From contig NZ_KI272842.1 in NCBI RefSeq assembly GCF_000469505.1, positions 1 to 64,000 on the forward strand: a stretch of DNA of 64,000 nt, written 5' to 3'. Below are positions 54,809-63,644 of the stretch, one piece after another (within the stretch, counting starts at the first letter, position 1; every line of letters begins with the position of its first letter). This DNA comes from Leptotrichia sp. oral taxon 215 str. W9775. GTDB lineage: Bacteria > Fusobacteriota > Fusobacteriia > Fusobacteriales > Leptotrichiaceae. Below the pieces are notes generated by a model. It was given only the letters and a program-made list of their open reading frames with translations. It made no database searches and had not been told where the DNA came from. The translations under genes were made by a program, and so were the position numbers.

Positions 54809-55314
54809 TGAAGAAAATGGCAAAAATGGTAAACCCGAATACAGTTACAGACATGGCACTGGTAAATGCAAGAGCCCAGATGAAAACACAGCAGTTACTG
54901 CAGAAGGTTGGAAAAGGGAAACGTAAGGTACAGGTAACGTTAAGTAAAAATGTAAGAGGTTATCTGTCAACAATGACTAAGGAAATGAAAAAGCAGATTA
55001 AAACACAGCTTGGAAATGAAAAGCAATTGGCGAATCTGTTTCAATTTTTTAATTATTTTGAAAAGGAAACAGAAATAACAAAGGAAAACAAAAAGATTAA
55101 GGAAAAAACAATTCTTTTATCTTATGAAGAAATGGATTATCTGAAATTACAGCTTAAGGAAACTGTAAAAAGAGTGGAAGAAGCAAAACAACCATTGAAA
55201 TGGTATCAATTTCTACAAAAGTTAAGATTCAACTTTGTTAAAAAGCAGAGTGAAATGGCACTGGAAGAGCTGGGGAAATCTACAGTTGTTAAAGAGGGGA
55301 AGAAAAAGAAGTAA
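54808..55314 (+). CDS. conserved hypothetical basic protein
   Basis: I do not recognise the family. It is 168 residues, very Lys- and Gln-rich, predicted mostly helical, with no membrane span or signal peptide. The N-terminal half has MKKMAKMVNPNTVTDMALVN and QQLLQKVGKGKRKVQVTLS, and the C-terminal tail is strongly basic. The start overlaps the tsaC stop (TAATG). It precedes a PilB/GspE-like ATPase by 41 bp. A nucleic-acid or protein-binding role would be guesswork. Confidence 0.75.
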   Translation: MKKMAKMVNPNTVTDMALVNARAQMKTQQLLQKVGKGKRKVQVTLSKNVRGYLSTMTKEMKKQIKTQLGNEKQLANLFQFFNYFEKETEITKENKKIKEKTILLSYEEMDYLKLQLKETVKRVEEAKQPLKWYQFLQKLRFNFVKKQSEMALEELGKSTVVKEGKKKK

Positions 55315-55355
55315 AATTTTAAAATAAAAGGGAAAAAAGAGGGAAGGTTGAGAGA

Positions 55356-56480
55356 ATGAAAAATAGTCTGGTTTCAAACAGTACTGTTTCATATGTGAAT
55401 GAAATAATAGAAACAGGAATAAATGAGAGGGCAAGTGATATCCATATAAGTTCTGATGAAACTGATGGAATGGAAATAAAATATAGAATAGACGGTATTT
55501 TAAGGGAAAGTGAAAAACTGTATTTTAAAATTGACAGGAAAATTTTGTCAAGAAACATAACAGAAATAATTTCCAGAATAAAAATACTGGCCAATATGAA
55601 TGTGGCTGAAAAGAGAAAACCTCAGGATGGGAGTTTTTCTTTTTTATTAAAGAAAAAATATAATATAAGGGCGGCATATGTTCCTACAGTTGAAGGAGAA
55701 AGCATTGTACTGAGAATACTGGAAAACTATCTTGAAAATACTGAACTTGAAACATTGGGATTTTCAGGGAAAAGTATAGGGATGCTTGAAAAAGTTCTGG
55801 AAAGAAAATTTGGTCTGATACTTGTGAGCGGGCCTACAGGTTCAGGAAAATCAACTACGCTTCTTTCAATAATTGACATTCTGAATGACGGAAAAAGAAA
55901 AATAATAACAGTGGAAGATCCTGTGGAAACAAAGGTGAAGGGACTTGTTCAGATTCAGGTGAATGAAGAAATAGGAGTAACTTTTCCGGAAGTTCTGAAA
56001 AGCACCTTGAGGAATGACCCTGATATTATTGTAGTTTCTGAAATAAGAGATGAAATAACTGCTGAAATTGCAGTAAGGGCGGCCTTGACAGGGCATCTTG
56101 TAATATCCACGATACATACAAATGATGCTGTTTCAACATTAATAAGGCTGACAGACATGGGAATACCTAAGTATCTTATACTGGATTCGCTTGTGGGAGT
56201 GATAGCCCAGAGGCTTGTAGGGAAAAAATGCAGTTTCTGTGGTGGAGAAGGATGCGGTGAATGTTCAGGAGGATATAGGGGAAGAATTTCCATAAATGAA
56301 GTTCTTATTCTTGGAGATGAAGTGAAAAATATTCTGAAATCAGAAAATTTAGGAAGGAAGTCAAAGGAAGAGCTGAAAAGAAATGCAGAGGAATATTTTG
56401 TAGATTTTGATGGGGATATAAAGGATAAATTATCTAAAAATATGATTTTTGAAAAAGATGTCTATGAATTTATGGATTAA
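55356..56480 (+). CDS. short PilB/GspE-family secretion ATPase
   Basis: A hexameric ATPase of type II secretion and type IV pilus assembly. The N2 domain shows ASDIHISS, followed by a RIDGILRE strand. The C-terminal ATPase has Walker A GPTGSGKST (about 159-167), the Asp box VEDPVE, Walker B-like DPDIIVVSEIRD and the His box TIHTNDAVSTLIRL. It ends with a compact zinc site (C-x2-C-x4-C-x2-C in CSFCGGEGCGEC). At 374 residues it lacks the ~150-residue N1 domain of PilB. No pilin, PilC or secretin gene lies near. DNA uptake or a pseudopilus is the likeliest use, by analogy. Confidence 0.88.
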   Translation: MKNSLVSNSTVSYVNEIIETGINERASDIHISSDETDGMEIKYRIDGILRESEKLYFKIDRKILSRNITEIISRIKILANMNVAEKRKPQDGSFSFLLKKKYNIRAAYVPTVEGESIVLRILENYLENTELETLGFSGKSIGMLEKVLERKFGLILVSGPTGSGKSTTLLSIIDILNDGKRKIITVEDPVETKVKGLVQIQVNEEIGVTFPEVLKSTLRNDPDIIVVSEIRDEITAEIAVRAALTGHLVISTIHTNDAVSTLIRLTDMGIPKYLILDSLVGVIAQRLVGKKCSFCGGEGCGECSGGYRGRISINEVLILGDEVKNILKSENLGRKSKEELKRNAEEYFVDFDGDIKDKLSKNMIFEKDVYEFMD

Positions 56481-56497
56481 TTTCGGAAGGAATTTAT

Positions 56498-57160
56498 ATG
56501 AAAAAGAAACTTATTGTGTATGATTTTGATAAGACAATATACAGCGGTGAGTCAGGAACTAATTTTTTTACTTATTATTTAAAGAAATATCCTTTAAAAG
56601 CAATTCTTTTTGGATTGACTTATTTAAAGGAAGTACTGCTTTATCTGATAAAAATTACAGACTTGAAACGTCTTAAGGAAAGATTTTTCATATTTCTGGA
56701 ATCCCACAGCAATGAAGAGATAGAAAAAATTGTGGATGGATTCTGGAAGGAATATGGAAAAAAAATGTACAGCTGGACTCAGAAGGAACTTGAGGAAAAC
56801 AAAAAGGAAGCTGATATGGTTATAGTAACTTCGGCAACTCCTTTATTTCTGTTGGAAAGGCTTATTCCTGAAATGGGATATAACATGGTATTCGGAACAG
56901 AGTTTCAGGGAGATGGCAAGGAAAAGTTCATTGCAGAAATAAAAGGGGAAAATAACAAAGGTATGGAAAAGGTCAAGAAGCTTAATAAGTGGGCAAAGGA
57001 AAATGATATAGAATATGAAATAATAAAATTTTATTCAGACAGTCTTGCTGACAAGCCTCTTTATGATATTGCTGACAAGAAGTACTGGATAAAAAAAGGA
57101 AAAAAATTGGAAGGAATGCCTGGAAAGAAAACGTTGCTTGATATATTTTTCTGGGATTAA
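56498..57160 (+). CDS. HAD-superfamily IB phosphatase
   Basis: A haloacid-dehalogenase-type phosphatase resembling phosphoserine phosphatase. Motif I is YDFDKTIYSGE, motif II VIVTSATP, motif III a Lys near KGMEKVKKLNKW, and motif IV FYSDSLADKPL. A helical cap with hydrophobic stretches lies between motifs I and II. Its 220 residues fit HAD-IB proteins that act on small phosphates or lipid phosphates. The substrate is unknown. A patatin-like lipase and an acyltransferase-like gene follow. Confidence 0.85.
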   Translation: MKKKLIVYDFDKTIYSGESGTNFFTYYLKKYPLKAILFGLTYLKEVLLYLIKITDLKRLKERFFIFLESHSNEEIEKIVDGFWKEYGKKMYSWTQKELEENKKEADMVIVTSATPLFLLERLIPEMGYNMVFGTEFQGDGKEKFIAEIKGENNKGMEKVKKLNKWAKENDIEYEIIKFYSDSLADKPLYDIADKKYWIKKGKKLEGMPGKKTLLDIFFWD

Positions 57161-57193
57161 AATAAATTTAAACTGAATATGGATGTGGGGAAA

Positions 57194-58075
57194 ATGGAAA
57201 ATAAGGAAAATATAAATGGAAATAAAAATGAAAAGACAGGATTAGTATTAGAAGGTGGAGGACTGAGAGGTATTTTTACAGCAGGAGTGTTGGACTTTTT
57301 TCTGGAAAAAAATATTGAATTTGATGGATGTATAGGAGTTTCTGCCGGTTCATGCCATGCATGCAGCTATTTATCAAAACAGTATAAAAGAGCCTTCAAT
57401 GTATCGGTGGATTATCTGGATGATAAGAGATACTGCAGTATGCACAGTCTTATAACAACAGGAGATCTGTTTGGTGTAGATTTTGTATATGGAGAAATTC
57501 CTGATAAACTTAATCCTATTGATAATGAAACATTTATGAAAAATAAAACAAAATTTCAGGCAGTAATTACAAACTGCCGTACAGGGGAAGCAGAATATCC
57601 TGAAGTAAAGGATTTCAGAACAGATACTGTTTATATAAGAGCTTCAAGTTCATTGCCTTTCCTTTCAAAAATGGTAAAAATAAACGGAGAGCTTTATCTT
57701 GATGGTGGAGTATCTGACTCTATACCAATAAAGAAGTCGATAGAAAATGGTAATACAAAAAATGTAATTATAATGACAAGAGATAAAAAATATAGAAAAA
57801 AACAAAGTAAGCTTGGAAAAATTTCGGCAATAAGATATAAGAAATATCCTAAATTTGTAGAACTTATGAATACAAGATTCAGTAGATATAATGAAATACT
57901 GGAATATATTTATGAACTGGAAAGACAGGGAAAGGTGTTTATAATTCAGCCTGAAACACCGTTAAACCTTGGAAGAATAGAGAAAAATAAGGAAAAGCTT
58001 ACAAATGTATATAATATAGGATATGAACAGGCTAAAAAACAATATGATGCGCTGATGGAATATCTTTCAAAATAA
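57194..58075 (+). CDS. patatin-like phospholipase
   Basis: A Ser-Asp dyad lipid hydrolase. The oxyanion loop is VLEGGGLRGIFTAGVLDFF, the nucleophile Ser lies in GCIGVSAGSCHA, and the catalytic Asp in YLDGGVSDSIP. No signal peptide is evident, so it probably acts from the cytosol or at the membrane face. ATG 57194 (GGGG just upstream) is chosen over ATG 57179, which lacks a ribosome binding site. The product is about 293 residues. Its place between a HAD phosphatase and an acyltransferase-like protein suggests a lipid-remodelling role. Confidence 0.9.
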   Translation: MENKENINGNKNEKTGLVLEGGGLRGIFTAGVLDFFLEKNIEFDGCIGVSAGSCHACSYLSKQYKRAFNVSVDYLDDKRYCSMHSLITTGDLFGVDFVYGEIPDKLNPIDNETFMKNKTKFQAVITNCRTGEAEYPEVKDFRTDTVYIRASSSLPFLSKMVKINGELYLDGGVSDSIPIKKSIENGNTKNVIIMTRDKKYRKKQSKLGKISAIRYKKYPKFVELMNTRFSRYNEILEYIYELERQGKVFIIQPETPLNLGRIEKNKEKLTNVYNIGYEQAKKQYDALMEYLSK

Positions 58076-58120
58076 TCGTATATTTTAAAAGGAATTTCGG
58101 AAGAAAAAAGAGGACTTAAA

Positions 58121-59350
58121 ATGAAAAACCAGAAAATATGGTATAAACTGGATGCTTTTGCAAAAACATATTCTTCAATAATAAGTGAAGGGAGGACAAC
58201 CTGTTTCAGGCTGTCTGTTTTGCTATATGAGGATATTGAGGTGGAAATACTAAAAAAAGCCGCTGAAGATTTGCAGAAAAAGTATCCTTTTTATAATTCA
58301 GAACTGAAAAAGGGAATTTTCTGGAATTACCTGCAGCAGAAAAATACACCTCTCCAGGTAGTGCCTGAGATAGCTTATCCATGTACAGAAATAAAGAAGA
58401 AAAATCCTCTGAGAATATTGTATTATAAAAAGAAGATTTCCATTGAAATAGCACATTTTCTCACAGATGGAGAAGGAGCAGCGGCATTTTTCAGGGATCT
58501 TATTGAAAAATATTTAGATTTAAAATACTTCAAGTCAGAAGAAAAATTAGAAAATAAAGAGATAAAACATATAGAATACACAGATTTGTATACTAAACAT
58601 ATGAGGAAAGTAAATAAGGAAAAAACCGTGAAAAGAGCCTTTCACCTTCCGTTAAAAATACTGGAAAAAGGGCAGTACCATATAACTACGGGGGAAATAT
58701 CAGTAGAAGACCTGAAAAGGGAAAGCGGAAAATATAATACAACAGTTGGTAAATATCTTCTGGCAGTATATTTTAAAGTGCTGCTGGAAAAGTATTCCTA
58801 TGCAAAAAAGGAAATAGTTATAGGAGTTCCTGTAGATCTGAGAAGAATTTTTATGGAAGAAACTTATAGAAATTTTTTTATAAATATTACTCCTTCAATA
58901 GATCCGAGCCTCGGTAATTTTACGCTGGAAGAAATTATAAAATATCTGGATAATTATTTTAAAATGAAAATAACTCAAAAAGAGTTCTATAAGAGTATAT
59001 ACAAGGCGATGAATCCCATAAGAAATATGATGATTAAAGTAGTTCCATATATTATAAAAAGAATATTTTTTCCATTTATATTTGATTATTATGGGGAAAG
59101 AGGTTATACTACAGGATTTTCCAATCTTGGAGTGTTCCATCTTGACGGCCAATACGAAAAACATGTAAAAGGATTGAGATTCCTGCCACCTCCAAGTAAA
59201 AGATGCAAAATAAAGGCTGGTGTAATAAGTGATACTGAAAAGGCATACGTAACCTTTGGAAATCTTACTGCAAATCATGAAATAGAAAGGGAGTTTTTTG
59301 TGTATTTAAGGAGAAGAGGAATAAAATCAAAAATAATAACAAATTATTAG
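58121..59350 (+). CDS. condensation/acyltransferase-like protein
   Basis: It is 409 residues with the CoA-dependent acyltransferase pattern HxxxDG (IAHFLTDGEGAAAFF) near residue 108. This is shared by chloramphenicol acetyltransferase-like folds, NRPS condensation domains and alcohol acetyltransferases. A second family segment, FSNLGVFHL near residue 340, matches the FSNxG motif of such enzymes. There is no signal peptide; a hydrophobic stretch lies around 300. The donor and acceptor are unknown. It is followed 28 bp later by a zinc-ribbon membrane protein often found beside such genes in Firmicutes. Confidence 0.72.
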   Translation: MKNQKIWYKLDAFAKTYSSIISEGRTTCFRLSVLLYEDIEVEILKKAAEDLQKKYPFYNSELKKGIFWNYLQQKNTPLQVVPEIAYPCTEIKKKNPLRILYYKKKISIEIAHFLTDGEGAAAFFRDLIEKYLDLKYFKSEEKLENKEIKHIEYTDLYTKHMRKVNKEKTVKRAFHLPLKILEKGQYHITTGEISVEDLKRESGKYNTTVGKYLLAVYFKVLLEKYSYAKKEIVIGVPVDLRRIFMEETYRNFFINITPSIDPSLGNFTLEEIIKYLDNYFKMKITQKEFYKSIYKAMNPIRNMMIKVVPYIIKRIFFPFIFDYYGERGYTTGFSNLGVFHLDGQYEKHVKGLRFLPPPSKRCKIKAGVISDTEKAYVTFGNLTANHEIEREFFVYLRRRGIKSKIITNY

Positions 59351-59378
59351 ATTATATAAAAAGTGAGGTGAAATATAT

Positions 59379-60062
59379 ATGTATTGCATACGGTGCGGAG
59401 TTGAGCTTGAGGAAAATGCTGAAAAGTGCCCTTTATGCGAAACGCCTGTTCCAAAAATAGAAAATGAAGCTATGGGGATTTATGAAGGGGAATATCCTTT
59501 TGTAAATATAAATCTTTATGAACTGAAAATGAAAAAAGTCAAAAAAGCAGTATTTATGTCGTTTTTTACAATTTCCATAATTTCCATGCTGGAAGTATTT
59601 TTTCAGAATATAATAGTATATGGGCATATAGGCTGGGCATATTATGTTATTCCATCTATACTGCTCTTTGATCTGATGCTGTTTGTAATGCTTAATTCAC
59701 ACTCAATGAGACAGAATCTGTTTTTTATTTTAGTAGGGCTGACATCATTTCTCTTAATAATTGACTATGGAGATAAGAGGTTAAGCTGGAGTCTTGGCAG
59801 AGGAATACCGATAACGTTGGCATTTTGTTTTATAGGCCTTATATTTTCTTTTGTATGGGACAAGAATAAGAAGGATAAAATAAAAATATTAAATTTCTTT
59901 TTATTTTTTGTGGGAGTTTTCCTTTTAATGCTGGAATTTATAATAAGAAAGAAATTTTCCTGGTCGATTTGGGCCTCAATACCTTTATTTGTATTAAATG
60001 TAATGCTAAGATACACATATAAATCATATAAGGAAGAATTTGAAAGAAGATTACATTTGTAA
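59379..60062 (+). CDS. zinc-ribbon membrane protein (DUF6320-like)
   Basis: The N-terminus is a zinc ribbon: MYCIRCGVELEENAEKCPLC has two CxxC pairs. A linker with EGEYPFVNI follows, then five to six hydrophobic membrane spans (about 58-215). Its 227 residues and the domain order match DUF6320-type proteins encoded beside acyltransferase-like genes. No catalytic motif is visible. It probably forms a two-gene unit with the preceding gene. GTGAGG precedes the ATG. Confidence 0.78.
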   Translation: MYCIRCGVELEENAEKCPLCETPVPKIENEAMGIYEGEYPFVNINLYELKMKKVKKAVFMSFFTISIISMLEVFFQNIIVYGHIGWAYYVIPSILLFDLMLFVMLNSHSMRQNLFFILVGLTSFLLIIDYGDKRLSWSLGRGIPITLAFCFIGLIFSFVWDKNKKDKIKILNFFLFFVGVFLLMLEFIIRKKFSWSIWASIPLFVLNVMLRYTYKSYKEEFERRLHL

Positions 60063-60138
60063 AAAATAAGAAATAAATTTACAAAGAAAATAATTTAAAA
60101 ATTCATAAATGTTATACAGTAACATATGAAAAATAAGC

Positions 60139-60167
60139 TAGACAAATAATTGCAAATGTTATATAAT
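60139..60167 (+). promoter_or_regulatory. lysR-type gene promoter
   Basis: TAGACA (60139-60144) and TATAAT (60162-60167) are 17 bp apart, about 33 bp before the regulator's start codon. Confidence 0.65.
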
Positions 60168-60199
60168 ACTATAAATAAAATATATGATTGGAGAAGTAA

Positions 60200-61096
60200 A
60201 TGGATATACATCATTTAAAAATATTTTTTGAAGCCTGTAACGAAAAAAGTTTTACAAAGGCGGCAAAAAAGTTATTCATAAGTCAATCAGCCGTATCTAT
60301 ACAGATAAAGAAATTAGAATACACATTAGGTCTACAATTAATTGAAAGAAATTCAAAAAATTTTAAGCTGACGTTCGCAGGAAAAGAACTTTTCAAAATG
60401 TCCCAGGATGTATTTGAAAAAATTTCAAGAATGGAAAATGAAATGAAAAAAATCCTGCAGTATAAGAAAGGAAAAATTTCAATAGGTGCAACTCATAACA
60501 TTGGAGAGCCTGTACTTCCCAAAATAATGGTGGAATTCAGTCAACATAATCCTGAAATTGAATTTGACCTGTACATAAAAAATAGGGAATCACTTGTAAA
60601 ACACCTGAAGGAAGGTACAGTGGATATAGCTCTGATGGAGGAATATTTCATAGAGGATAAGGAAGTAAAAGTTATAGAGACGGAAGAATATCCTTTTGTT
60701 GTAGTAGCAGGGACTGAAATAAATGATTATAAAGAACTTGCAGATGTTCCATTATTAAAAAGGGATACAATGCTTACAAACAAATATCTGGATCAGTTTG
60801 AAAAAATGATAGGATTTAATCTGGATAAAAGAATATCCATAAATGGAAGTATAGAAACAATGAAAAACCTTATTAAAAATGGACTGGGATTTGCAGTACT
60901 TCCTTATTACAGCGTATATGAAGAGGTTATAAAAGGAACTCTGAATGTAATCCATAGCTTTGATAAGTCGGAAGACAGATTCCAGATTGTGCTGATAAGG
61001 GAAAATGAAGACAAGGAAGGAATAAGTAAATTTGTAGATTTTCTAAAAAATTACAAATTAAACAGGGAACTTTTTTCAGAGAAAAAAATAAGATAA
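60200..61096 (+). CDS. LysR-family transcriptional regulator
   Basis: The N-terminal helix-turn-helix is typical: MDIHHLKIFFEACNEKSFTK then AAKKLFISQSAVSIQIKKLE. The C-terminal ligand-binding domain (about 90-290) starts with GKISIGATHNIGEPVLP and shows the LysR substrate fold. Its 298 residues are standard. The inducer and targets are not deducible. The neighbours downstream (gmhA, rclA) are co-directional rather than divergent, so autoregulation or control of a distant locus is possible. Confidence 0.9.
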   Translation: MDIHHLKIFFEACNEKSFTKAAKKLFISQSAVSIQIKKLEYTLGLQLIERNSKNFKLTFAGKELFKMSQDVFEKISRMENEMKKILQYKKGKISIGATHNIGEPVLPKIMVEFSQHNPEIEFDLYIKNRESLVKHLKEGTVDIALMEEYFIEDKEVKVIETEEYPFVVVAGTEINDYKELADVPLLKRDTMLTNKYLDQFEKMIGFNLDKRISINGSIETMKNLIKNGLGFAVLPYYSVYEEVIKGTLNVIHSFDKSEDRFQIVLIRENEDKEGISKFVDFLKNYKLNRELFSEKKIR

Positions 61097-61152
61097 TTAT
61101 GGTAAAATATACAAAGTAAAGAGAAACACAATTATATAACGAGGTGATAATT

Positions 61153-61737
61153 TTGTTGAAAGATCATATTAAGTATTCATATTTGGCTGCTTACGAAACT
61201 GTAAAAAACTTTGTTGAAAAGGATGAAAATATTGAGAAAACTCTGAAAGTTGCAGAAGAACTGGCTGAAGCATATAAAAAAGGAAATAAGTCGCTTATAG
61301 CCGGAAATGGTGGAAGTAACTGCGATGCAATGCACTTTGCTGAAGAATTTACAGGAAGATTCAGAAAAGACAGAAAGGCGTTACCTTCTTTAAGTATAAG
61401 TGATTCTTCACATATAACATGTGTTGGAAATGATTATGGATTTAATTTCATATTTGCTAAGGGAGTGGAAGCTTTTGGAAAGGAAGGGGATTTCTTTTTT
61501 GGAATATCAACTTCAGGAAATTCCCAGAATATAATAGAAGCTGTGAAAATGGCAAAGGAAAAAGGAGTTAAGACAGTAGGAATCTTAGGAAAAGATGGTG
61601 GTAAATTAAAAGGAATGTGTGATTATGAATTTATCGTTCCAGGAGAAACTACTGACAGAATACAGGAAGTTCATATGATGATTTTACACATAATCATTGA
61701 AGGAGTGGAAAGAATTCTATTTCCTGAAAACTATTAA
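61153..61737 (+). CDS. gmhA: phosphoheptose isomerase
   Basis: It isomerises sedoheptulose 7-phosphate to glycero-manno-heptose 7-phosphate for lipopolysaccharide inner core. It closely follows E. coli GmhA: AGNGGSNCDAMHFAEEFTGRF, SDSSHITCVGNDYGFNFIF, GISTSGNSQNIIEA and TDRIQEVHMMILHIIIEG. The start is TTG 61153 or 61156 with GAGGTG upstream; no ATG exists at the right place. It supports an LPS-bearing outer membrane. The SIS-domain protein DiaA is an alternative but matches less well. Confidence 0.9.
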   Translation: MLKDHIKYSYLAAYETVKNFVEKDENIEKTLKVAEELAEAYKKGNKSLIAGNGGSNCDAMHFAEEFTGRFRKDRKALPSLSISDSSHITCVGNDYGFNFIFAKGVEAFGKEGDFFFGISTSGNSQNIIEAVKMAKEKGVKTVGILGKDGGKLKGMCDYEFIVPGETTDRIQEVHMMILHIIIEGVERILFPENY

Positions 61738-61783
61738 TTAAAAAAATTATAAAACAATGAATAAAATATATTTGGATTGATAG

Positions 61784-61830
61784 AAAGATAGTATTTACTG
61801 AATTATAAAATTAATAAATACTATCTTTTT
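61784..61830 (+). terminator. gmhA terminator
   Basis: A 14-bp perfect stem, AAAGATAGTATTTA (61784-61797) with TAAATACTATCTTT (61815-61828), followed by a T-run. Confidence 0.9.
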
Positions 61831-61953
61831 ATTTTAGAAATATTTTATATTCTTTATTCAAAAAATTGTATGTACAAAATTATAAAAATGTGCTAGAATA
61901 GAAATGAAAAGAAAAAGAATTTATATAGAAATAATTAAATAAGGAGGACCAAA

Positions 61954-63327
61954 ATGAAAAAATATGATGCAGTTATTATTGGATTTGGAAAAGGTGGAAA
62001 AACTCTTGCAGGATTTCTTGCTGGAAAAGGACAGAATGTGGCGTTGGTTGAAAAGTCTGATAAAATGTATGGTGGAACATGTATAAATGTAGGATGTATT
62101 CCATCAAAGAAACTGGTAAATAGTACAAAAGTACTTAAAGATAAAGGATTAAGCAGTATAGAAGATAAAGAAAAATTTTATGCTGAAAGTATAGAAAATA
62201 AAAATACTTTGATTGGAGCATTGAGAGGAAAAAACTATGAAATGCTTGCTTCAAAAGAAAATATTACAGTTTATGACGGAATAGGAAGTTTTGTTTCAAA
62301 AAATGTTGTAAATGTAGAAAACAATGGAGAAAATATTCAGATTGAAGGAGAAAAGATATTTATAAATACAGGTTCGACTACTATAATTCCTAATATAAAG
62401 GGAATTTCAGAAAGTAACTATGTTTATACAAGCACTTCACTCATGGAATTAAAGGAACTTCCTAAAAAACTTACTATAATAGGTGCGGGATATATTGGTC
62501 TTGAATTTGCTTCAATGTATTCTGAATTTGGTTCAGAAGTTACAGTAATTGACATGAGTGACAGATTAATGCCTAGAGAAGATGAGGAAATTGCTGAAAG
62601 AGTAAAAGCTATACTTGAAGCAAAGGGAATAAAATTCCTGCTGAAATCAAAAATAGAAGAAATTTCTGACAGAAATGATAAAGGATACGTTAAAATTTCA
62701 GGAGAAAATGGAGAAAGCGAAGTTGAATCAGATGCTATTCTTGTGGCAATTGGAAGAAAGCCTAACACAGAAGGGCTTAACCTTGAGGCTGCAGGAGTGA
62801 AAACTGACGAAAGAGGAGCAGTTGCAGTTGATGAAACATTAAAAACAACAGCAGATAATATATGGGCAATGGGAGATGTAAAAGGTGGTCTTCAGTTTAC
62901 ATATATTTCCCTTGATGATTTCAGAATAATAAGAGACAATGTATATGGAAATGGAAGCAGAACAATAAATGACAGAAATGTAATACCTTACAGCGTATTT
63001 ATAAATCCACCTTTATCAAGAGTGGGAATGACTGAAAAGGAAGCTGTTGAAAAAGGATATGAAGTAAAAACAGGAAGATTAGAAGCTATGGCTATTCCAA
63101 AAGGGAAAATAGAAGGAGTGACAGACGGTCTTTTAAAAACAGTAGTAGATGCCAAGACAGATAAAATTCTTGGATGTACTTTACTGTGTAACACTTCCCA
63201 TGAAATGATAAATGTTGTGGCAGCTGCAATAAAAGCTGAACAGAAATATACATTCCTGAAGGATATGATTTTTACACACCCTACAATGAGTGAAGCGTTG
63301 AATGATTTATTTGGTAGTGTGAAGTAG
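61954..63327 (+). CDS. rclA: RclA-like flavin disulfide oxidoreductase
   Basis: A class I pyridine nucleotide-disulfide oxidoreductase. The redox pair is Cys43/Cys48 in GGTCINVGCIPSKK. NAD(P)- and FAD-binding segments are IIGAGYIGLEFASMYSEFGS and NIWAMGDVKGGLQFTYISLDD. The C-terminus ends THPTMSEALNDLFGSVK. Agreement with E. coli RclA (same Cys positions, GGLQFTYISLDD, PYSVFINPPLSRVGMTE) is better than with lipoamide dehydrogenase. RclA reduces hypothiocyanous acid and copper(II), protecting against host oxidants. It stands alone. A TTGTA-TG-TACAA dyad (61866-61877) and an extended -10 lie upstream. Confidence 0.88.
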   Translation: MKKYDAVIIGFGKGGKTLAGFLAGKGQNVALVEKSDKMYGGTCINVGCIPSKKLVNSTKVLKDKGLSSIEDKEKFYAESIENKNTLIGALRGKNYEMLASKENITVYDGIGSFVSKNVVNVENNGENIQIEGEKIFINTGSTTIIPNIKGISESNYVYTSTSLMELKELPKKLTIIGAGYIGLEFASMYSEFGSEVTVIDMSDRLMPREDEEIAERVKAILEAKGIKFLLKSKIEEISDRNDKGYVKISGENGESEVESDAILVAIGRKPNTEGLNLEAAGVKTDERGAVAVDETLKTTADNIWAMGDVKGGLQFTYISLDDFRIIRDNVYGNGSRTINDRNVIPYSVFINPPLSRVGMTEKEAVEKGYEVKTGRLEAMAIPKGKIEGVTDGLLKTVVDAKTDKILGCTLLCNTSHEMINVVAAAIKAEQKYTFLKDMIFTHPTMSEALNDLFGSVK

Positions 63328-63345
63328 GAATTTTTTCAAATATCC

Positions 63346-63374
63346 TTGACTTATAGTCAAAATCGCTATATACT
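63346..63374 (+). promoter_or_regulatory. promoter of TPP-controlled gene
   Basis: TTGACT (63346-63351) and TATACT (63369-63374) are 17 bp apart, just upstream of the riboswitch. The -35 lies in a small dyad, TTGAC-TTATA-GTCAA. Confidence 0.8.
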
Positions 63375-63398
63375 GTTATTAGAATAACCGAAGATTAA

Positions 63399-63486
63399 AA
63401 TACCGGGGAGCTTACTGCTGAGAGTAGTTGTTGTGGCAACTTAACCCGTCAAACCTGATTCGGATAATACCGACGAAGGGAGTATC
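63399..63486 (+). ncRNA. TPP riboswitch (THI element)
   Basis: The aptamer consensus is nearly complete: GGGGAGC (63405 on), GCTGAGAG, a variable hairpin GTTGTTGTGGCAAC, AACCCG, AACCTGATTCGGATAATACCG and the closing GACGAAGGGAGTAT. The closing P1 stem pairs ATAC near 63400 with GTAT near 63482. It binds thiamine pyrophosphate and precedes a thiamine-binding protein gene. The spacer 63487-63612 shows no further recognisable element besides the possible antiterminator described with the terminator. Confidence 0.96.
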
Positions 63487-63615
63487 TTTTAATAATCGAA
63501 ATTACACTAATTGGAAATAACTGCTTCGGAAGATTAATATAATAGAATTTCAAACAGTTTAATACACAATTTTTCCAATAGAAATAAAAATAAATGTAAG
63601 ATAGATGTTAAAATA

Positions 63616-63644
63616 CCTCCTTTGTCAAAAAAGGAGGATTTTTT
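63616..63644 (+). terminator. riboswitch terminator containing the ribosome binding site
   Basis: CCTCCTTT (63616-63623) pairs with AAAGGAGG (63630-63637) around a 6-nt loop, followed by six T directly before ATG 63645. The 3' arm is the ribosome binding site itself (GGAGG, 7 bp from the ATG). AAGGGAG at the end of the aptamer (63476-63482) can pair with CTCCTTT (63617-63623), giving a simple switch: with TPP bound, the aptamer holds AAGGGAG and the terminator forms. Confidence 0.75.
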
